19,235 nt of DNA from an uncultured Rhodoplanes sp. (GTDB taxonomy: Bacteria; Pseudomonadota; Alphaproteobacteria; Rhizobiales; Xanthobacteraceae). The DNA is taken from assembly GCA_936924235.1 (NCBI GenBank), contig CAKZHN010000469.1, forward strand, positions 1 to 19,235, read 5' to 3'. Both the position numbers and the translations under genes were made by a program. The notes under the pieces are model-generated. The model was not told the origin of the DNA, made no database searches, and was given only the letters and a program-made list of their open reading frames with translations. Positions 14,790 to 19,235 of this stretch are shown piece after piece. The stretch's first letter is position 1; each line of letters opens with the position of its first letter.

Positions 14790-15887
14790 TCAGATCACCG
14801 CGTTGGTCTGCGGGTCGATCAGGTGCATGTGCTCCATGTTGGCGTAGAGCCGCATGGTGGCGCCCGGAGCGGCGGCGTGTTCGGGGTCGACCCGGCCACA
14901 CACCTCCTGACCGTCAACGGTGAAATAGATCATCGTCTCCATGCCCATGGCCTCGACGATGTCGAGGGCCACGGCGAATTCGCAGGCCGGATTGCGCTCC
15001 GCGCGGCGCGGTTCGGTGATGTGCTCGGGACGAAGGCCGAAGACCAGGTCCCTGCCGACGGCGGAGCGATAGCGCGCGGCGTCGGACTCCGGCACCGGCA
15101 GGCTGATCGTATCCGAGATGCGCACACGCAATCCTGCGCCGTTCTGCTCCAGGCGACAACGCAGGAAGTTCATGGCCGGCGAGCCGATGAAGCCGGCGAC
15201 GAAGCGCGTCTTTGGATGATGGTAGAGCTCCTGCGGCGTCCCGACCTGCTCGATGTTGCCGTTGTTCATGACCACGACACGGTCGGCGAGCGTCATCGCC
15301 TCGACCTGATCGTGGGTGACGTAGACAGTCGTCGTCCGCACCTGCTGATGCACGCGCTTGATCTCGGTGCGCATCTGGACGCGCAGCTTGGCGTCGAGGT
15401 TCGACAGCGGCTCGTCGAACAGGAACACCTTGGGATTTCGCACGATGGCGCGGCCCATGGCGACGCGCTGGCGCTGGCCGCCGGACAGCGCCTTCGGCCT
15501 CCTGTCGAGCAATTCGGTGATATCGAGAATGCGGGCGGCCAGCTCGACGCGCTGCTTGATCTCCTCCTTGGAGAATTTCCGCAGCTTCAGTCCGAACGAC
15601 ATGTTCTCGAACGCCGTCATGTGCGGATAAAGCGCGTAGTTCTGGAACACCATGGCGATGTCGCGATCTTTCGGCGGCAGGTCGTTGACGACCTCGCCGC
15701 CAATGGAAATCTCGCCGGAGGTGATCTCTTCGAGACCCGCGATCATCCGCAACGTCGTGCTCTTGCCGCAGCCGGAGGGGCCGACCAGCACCACGAACTC
15801 GTTATCCGGAATATCGAGGCTGATGCTGCGGACCGCTTCGACGTCGTCGTACCGCTTCACCACATTGTGCAATGCGACCTCTGCCAT
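14790..15887 (-). CDS. ABC sugar-type importer ATP-binding protein (MsmX/UgpC/MalK family)
   Basis: A 365-residue nucleotide-binding subunit of a CUT1-type importer. Walker A GPSGCGKST (36-44), Q-loop FQNYALYPHM, signature LSGGQRQRVAMGRA (134-147), Walker B VFLFDEP (154-160) and H-loop VTHDQ (His192) are all intact. A C-terminal TOBE/regulatory region (about 240-365) includes FGLRPEHI. It drives uptake through the two permeases encoded just upstream and is the last gene of the operon, starting three bases after the MalG-type gene ends. Family members in this clade serve glycerol-3-phosphate, maltose, trehalose or polyols; the exact sugar cannot be deduced. Confidence 0.96.
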   Translation of the reverse strand: MAEVALHNVVKRYDDVEAVRSISLDIPDNEFVVLVGPSGCGKSTTLRMIAGLEEITSGEISIGGEVVNDLPPKDRDIAMVFQNYALYPHMTAFENMSFGLKLRKFSKEEIKQRVELAARILDITELLDRRPKALSGGQRQRVAMGRAIVRNPKVFLFDEPLSNLDAKLRVQMRTEIKRVHQQVRTTTVYVTHDQVEAMTLADRVVVMNNGNIEQVGTPQELYHHPKTRFVAGFIGSPAMNFLRCRLEQNGAGLRVRISDTISLPVPESDAARYRSAVGRDLVFGLRPEHITEPRRAERNPACEFAVALDIVEAMGMETMIYFTVDGQEVCGRVDPEHAAAPGATMRLYANMEHMHLIDPQTNAVI

Positions 15888-15890
15888 GGT

Positions 15891-16790
15891 TCAGCCCTTG
15901 GTGGCGCCAGCGGTGAGACCCGCGATGTAGTAGTCCATCAGAAACGCGTAGATCGCGAGCGGCGGCGCTGCGGCGGTGAGCGCGCCGGCCATCAGCATGC
16001 CCCACTTGTAGACATCGGCGCGGATCAGGCTCGTCACGGTGCCTACCGTGAGCACCTGCTGGTCCGACGAATAGAGGAACGCCATCGGATAGACGAAGGC
16101 GGCCCACGACACCGTGAAAGCAAAGATGGTCGCCGCAATGATCCCAGGCAGCGCCACCGGAATGAATATCTTGGTGAGCATCTGCATGTGGCCGGCGCCA
16201 TCGATGAGCGCGGCCTCGTCGAGCTCCTTGGGGATCGACTGGAAGTATCCGATCATGATCCAGGTGCAGAACGGCACGGTCAGCGTTGGATAGACCAGCA
16301 CCATGCTCCAGTAGGAGTTGAGCAGACCCAGGCTTTTGACGATCTGGAACAGCGGAATGAACAGCAAGGTGTCGGGCACCAGGTAGGTGAGGAAGATGCC
16401 GGTGGCGAGGATGCCCGATCCCCAGAACCGCATGCGGCCGAGCGAGAACGCCGCGAGCACGCTCACCACCATGGTGATGCAGACGACGCAGACCGTGACG
16501 ATCGCGGTGTTCTTGAAGAAGATCAGAAAGTCTGTGCCGGTGAACAGCAGGCGGAACTGATCGAGCGTGATACCGTCGGCTATGATCCAGGGATTGGTCG
16601 CCATGCGCGCGACCTCGGCATCGCTCTTCAGCGCCGTGACGATCATGTAGTACGGCGGAATCAAAAAGAAGATCGCGAACATGACCAGGAAAACATAGGA
16701 GGTGACCAGCGCCCAGCGCCGGTTGCGCTTGAGGCTCGACAGCCGGGCGCCTTTGCGCGGGACGCTGTCGCTGACCGCCATGGCCGTCAT
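15891..16790 (-). CDS. Carbohydrate ABC transporter permease (MalG/UgpE-type)
   Basis: A 299-residue inner-membrane permease with about six membrane segments. The EAA motif that docks the ATPase is visible as ELDEAALIDGAGHMQMLTKI followed by FIPVALPG, typical of MalG-type CUT1 permeases. The N-terminal cytoplasmic leader of about 30 residues is basic. It overlaps the MalF-type gene by four bases (ATGA), indicating translational coupling. A second in-frame ATG three codons later (MAVSDSV) is a possible alternative start. It forms the heterodimeric channel with the MalF-type subunit. Confidence 0.95.
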   Translation of the reverse strand: MTAMAVSDSVPRKGARLSSLKRNRRWALVTSYVFLVMFAIFFLIPPYYMIVTALKSDAEVARMATNPWIIADGITLDQFRLLFTGTDFLIFFKNTAIVTVCVVCITMVVSVLAAFSLGRMRFWGSGILATGIFLTYLVPDTLLFIPLFQIVKSLGLLNSYWSMVLVYPTLTVPFCTWIMIGYFQSIPKELDEAALIDGAGHMQMLTKIFIPVALPGIIAATIFAFTVSWAAFVYPMAFLYSSDQQVLTVGTVTSLIRADVYKWGMLMAGALTAAAPPLAIYAFLMDYYIAGLTAGATKG

Positions 16791-17746
16791 CCGATTTCTC
16801 TCCCGCGCTTTCGCACCCCGCGCAGAATGAACACCGCGGCGACCGCGAGGATCGGGAACATGAACAGGGAGGTCGCAGCGCCCAGCGGCAGGTCGCCGGA
16901 GCGGATGCCGAGCAGGAAGGCGTAGGTCGCGAACACGTGGGTCATGTTGCGGGGCCCGCCCGCGGTCATGATCTGCACGATGTCGAAGTTGGCGAAGGTG
17001 ACGATCAGCGAGAACAGCACCGTGATGGCAATGATATTGCGCATCATCGGCAGCGTGATGTGGATGAATTTCTGCCAGCCGTTGGCGCCGTCGATCGCGG
17101 CCGCCTCGTAGAGCTGCTCGGGCACCGATTTCAGCGCGGCGAGATACATGATCAGAAAGAACGGCGCGCCGTACCAGACGTTGACCAGGATCACCGAGAA
17201 CCGCGCCCAGTAGGGATCGCTGAGCCAGGGAATTTCCTCAAAGCCCAGGCCGGTCAGAATCCAGTTGAAGGCCGAATGGGTCGGATCGAACAGCCACCAC
17301 CAGCCGAGCGACGACAGCGCCAGCGGAATGACCCACGGCACCAGCAGCATGCCGCGCCACTTGCGCTGGCCCTTGACCGGCAGGTTGTTGACGAGGTGCG
17401 CGGTGATCAGCCCGATCAGCGCCTTGAAGAACACCGCCGACAGCGCGAACACGGCGGACTGCCAGATCACCATCCAGAACACGTCGCGCGACAGCAGGTA
17501 GGTGAAATTGCCGAGCCCGAGAAAGCGGGTCTGCGCCTTGTTGAGCATCGAGAGATAGATCGAATAGCCCGCCGGATAAGCGACCAGGCCGGTGATGATC
17601 ACGATCAGCGGCAGGCACATCAAGAACGCGATGGTGGAGCGCCGGCGCATCAGCCGGTGCAGGCCGCTTTTGCGCGTGCGCGGCGCAGCGCCTGCCAATG
17701 CCGGAGCCCAAGAGCCGGAGTCGGAGCGTTGCGCGATATCAGCCAT
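16787..17746 (-). CDS. Sugar ABC transporter permease (MalF/UgpA-type)
   Basis: A 319-residue inner-membrane permease with about six membrane segments. The EAA motif reads LYEAAAIDGANGWQKFIHITLP, and GLWWW-like aromatic and ITAGGPRNMTHVFATYAF blocks are typical of MalF-type CUT1 subunits. I chose the ATG at 17746 (MADIAQRSD). An upstream TTG at 17767 would add seven residues; neither start has a strong ribosome site, GGAA upstream of the ATG being the better. The 84 bases separating it from the binding-protein gene contain a strong hairpin. Confidence 0.93.
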   Translation of the reverse strand: MADIAQRSDSGSWAPALAGAAPRTRKSGLHRLMRRRSTIAFLMCLPLIVIITGLVAYPAGYSIYLSMLNKAQTRFLGLGNFTYLLSRDVFWMVIWQSAVFALSAVFFKALIGLITAHLVNNLPVKGQRKWRGMLLVPWVIPLALSSLGWWWLFDPTHSAFNWILTGLGFEEIPWLSDPYWARFSVILVNVWYGAPFFLIMYLAALKSVPEQLYEAAAIDGANGWQKFIHITLPMMRNIIAITVLFSLIVTFANFDIVQIMTAGGPRNMTHVFATYAFLLGIRSGDLPLGAATSLFMFPILAVAAVFILRGVRKRGREIG

Positions 17747-17778
17747 CGAGGCGTTCCGTCGGTTCAAAGCAGCGCGGG

Positions 17779-17803
17779 CACGCGCCGGATCGCCCGGCGC
17801 GTG
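17779..17803. other. Intra-operon hairpin between binding-protein and permease genes
   Basis: A perfect inverted repeat with 10-bp arms, CACGCGCCGG (17779-17788) and CCGGCGCGTG (17794-17803), around the loop ATCGC. It is very GC-rich and has no T-run on the minus strand, so full termination is unlikely. By analogy with malE-malF it may stabilise the upstream binding-protein mRNA or partially attenuate read-through, giving excess binding protein over permease. Confidence 0.7.
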
Positions 17804-17830
17804 ACGCGCGATGTGAGCGGGACACCGTGA

Positions 17831-19183
17831 TCAGGCACGCAGCGTGCCTTCGAGCTCCTTCTCGGCCCACTTGATCACGTCGTCGAGCTTCTCGCCCCCT
17901 TGCGTGAACTTCGCCACCATGACGGTGTTGATGGCCTGGTTGTACATCTGAGCGCCGACCTCCGATCGCGCCGGAGCACCAAACATCGCGGTCTGCTCGT
18001 CACCGCGCGGCGGATAGCTGTAGACGGTGCCGAGCGGAGGCTCGACCTTCTTCCAGGTGTCGAGGTCGTACATGCTCTTGAACGACGGCAGGTCGTAGCC
18101 ATACGAGGCCTCGACGAGTTGCGCGATCGAGGACTTCTGCGAGATGTAGGTCAGCAGGTCTTTGCCCGCCGATTTATTCTTGGAGAAGCTCCACAACCCG
18201 TAGAACTGCGGCAGTTGCCCGACGAAGCGGCCCTTCGGGCCTTTCGGCATCGGATGGTGCCAGATGTTTTTCGCGACGTCCGGGTTGTCGCGTTTGGCAA
18301 CGGCCCAGGAGCTCGGCGGATTCATGATGGCCGAACCCTTGCCGGAGATGATCCAGCGGTTGTTGCCGGCGTCGTCCCAGGCGTAAACCTCCGGCGGATT
18401 CACCGCCATCAGCTTCTTCAGGTATTCCATCGCGACGCGGGTTTCATCCGAGTTGATCTTGATCTGATCCTTCTCGTCGATGAACACGGCGCCGAACGAT
18501 TTGAACAATGCGCCGACCCAGTCGACCGCATCGCTCGCCTGCCCCATCGGCAGGCCGACCGGATGGCCCGCCTTGTGAAGCTTCTGGGCGCAGTCGAGAT
18601 ACAGGTCCCAGGTCCAGGTGTCGGTCTTGGCCTTGTCGTACTTCGCTTCGTCGGCGGGAAACATCGCCACCAGATCGATGCCGCAGTGCTGCTTGTAGAG
18701 ATCGAACCGCGACTGGCAGGGCTTCACCTGGCTGCCGACGGCGGTCGGAATGCCGCGCCATGTATTCTTGATCTTGGCGAGATATTCGGCGACCGGGCTG
18801 ATCGGGCCGTACTGCTTGATGAGGCCTTCGGCGACATCATTGAGCGGCTCCAGAAGCTGCTCGTGGATGCGGATGTTCCAGTCGCGATGCGACATGATGT
18901 CGTGACCGGTGCCGGCCTGCGCTTCGGCTGCCGCCGTCAGCTTGTCCTTCTCACCTTGCGACGTGATGTAGTCGATCTTCACTTCGACTTTGTTTTTCTC
19001 GCCCCATTCGTTGCACAGCTTGGTGAGCGTGTTGTTGGCGCCGGGCACCCAGTGATCCCAGACGCCGAGCGACAACGAGCCCGCCGCATAAGCGCCGTGC
19101 ACGTAAGGCGCAGCGATTGCTGCGACCGAGCCCAACGCTGCATTCTTCAGAACGCTACGACGGGTAGTCGACGAGTAAGCCAT
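17831..19183 (-). CDS. Tat-exported extracellular solute-binding protein (family 1)
   Basis: A 450-residue periplasmic binding protein for the ABC importer encoded downstream. The N-terminus carries a twin-arginine signal: TTRRSVLK with R8-R9, a moderately hydrophobic stretch and cleavage near AYA (31-33). The mature part begins LSLGVWDHWVPGANNTL and contains family-1 features such as DIMSHRDW and GKGSAIMNPPSSWAVAK. Two cysteines lie close together in the mature protein, in VKPCQSR and KQHCGID, and a third in LDCAQKL; a disulfide formed in the cytoplasm or by late oxidation would fit Tat export. A GGGAGG ribosome site six bases before the ATG supports this start. It is the first gene of the operon. 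The substrate is unknown. Confidence 0.94.
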   Translation of the reverse strand: MAYSSTTRRSVLKNAALGSVAAIAAPYVHGAYAAGSLSLGVWDHWVPGANNTLTKLCNEWGEKNKVEVKIDYITSQGEKDKLTAAAEAQAGTGHDIMSHRDWNIRIHEQLLEPLNDVAEGLIKQYGPISPVAEYLAKIKNTWRGIPTAVGSQVKPCQSRFDLYKQHCGIDLVAMFPADEAKYDKAKTDTWTWDLYLDCAQKLHKAGHPVGLPMGQASDAVDWVGALFKSFGAVFIDEKDQIKINSDETRVAMEYLKKLMAVNPPEVYAWDDAGNNRWIISGKGSAIMNPPSSWAVAKRDNPDVAKNIWHHPMPKGPKGRFVGQLPQFYGLWSFSKNKSAGKDLLTYISQKSSIAQLVEASYGYDLPSFKSMYDLDTWKKVEPPLGTVYSYPPRGDEQTAMFGAPARSEVGAQMYNQAINTVMVAKFTQGGEKLDDVIKWAEKELEGTLRA

Positions 19184-19235
19184 GTGACCTCCCTGGGGCT
19201 GAAGTTTTTATTGGTATGGGTCAAAGGCTAAACCC

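Noticed and set aside
14823..16925. Very long open frame (700 codons) on the + strand
   Set aside because: It lies antisense to the ABC ATPase and permease genes, has low-complexity His/Arg/Asp composition and no recognisable domain; it is a by-product of GC-rich codon use on the other strand.
17900..19231. Long open frame (443 codons) on the + strand
   Set aside because: It is the antisense of the Tat-exported binding-protein gene and shows only shadow composition.

Overview
The window looks like chromosome from a high-GC alphaproteobacterium of the Rhizobiales (Hyphomicrobiales), probably close to Bradyrhizobium, Rhodopseudomonas or Pseudolabrys. Four things point there: the GC-rich coding bias, the rplY-pth-ychF cluster, the lgt-methyltransferase-pgeF cluster, and a palindromic intergenic repeat of the kind that gives spurious 'AGLVPAIH' and 'HGRACPGHPRL' peptides in that group's annotations. 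This placement is inferred from gene content, not from a search.

Layout from left to right. Positions 145-1758 (+) encode a MASE4-type membrane histidine kinase. Positions 3264-1785 (-) hold an exported small cupin followed by a TctC/Bug-type periplasmic binding protein. Positions 3391-4414 (+) hold an azlC-azlD amino-acid exporter pair with overlapping ends, followed by a small DUF4282-type membrane protein (4544-4834). Positions 7538-4990 (-) are the translation-linked cluster rplY (L25/CTC), pth and ychF. A ubiK-like coiled-coil gene (8086-7829, -) is divergent from lgt-midA-pgeF (8236-10963, +). An uncharacterised lipoprotein, prs, a YbjN-domain gene and proC follow (11113-14773, +). Convergent to proC is an ABC sugar-type importer operon (19183-14790, -): Tat-exported binding protein, two permeases and an MsmX/UgpC-type ATPase.

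Most of this is ordinary core metabolism: translation and recycling of peptidyl-tRNA, lipoprotein maturation, peptidoglycan quality control, PRPP and proline synthesis, plus three transport modules. I see no phage, plasmid, CRISPR, insertion-sequence or defence genes, and no RNA gene I can support.

The more unusual content is small-scale DNA structure. There are three copies of an 81-89 bp double-hairpin palindrome with compensatory base changes between copies. A 16-bp tandem triplication carries the pth stop codon. A 12-bp tandem triplication carries the cupin start codon. An 18-bp repeat lengthens the alanine/proline tail of L25. A perfect 10-bp stem lies between the ABC binding-protein gene and its permease. 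A convincing novel multigene system is not evident.
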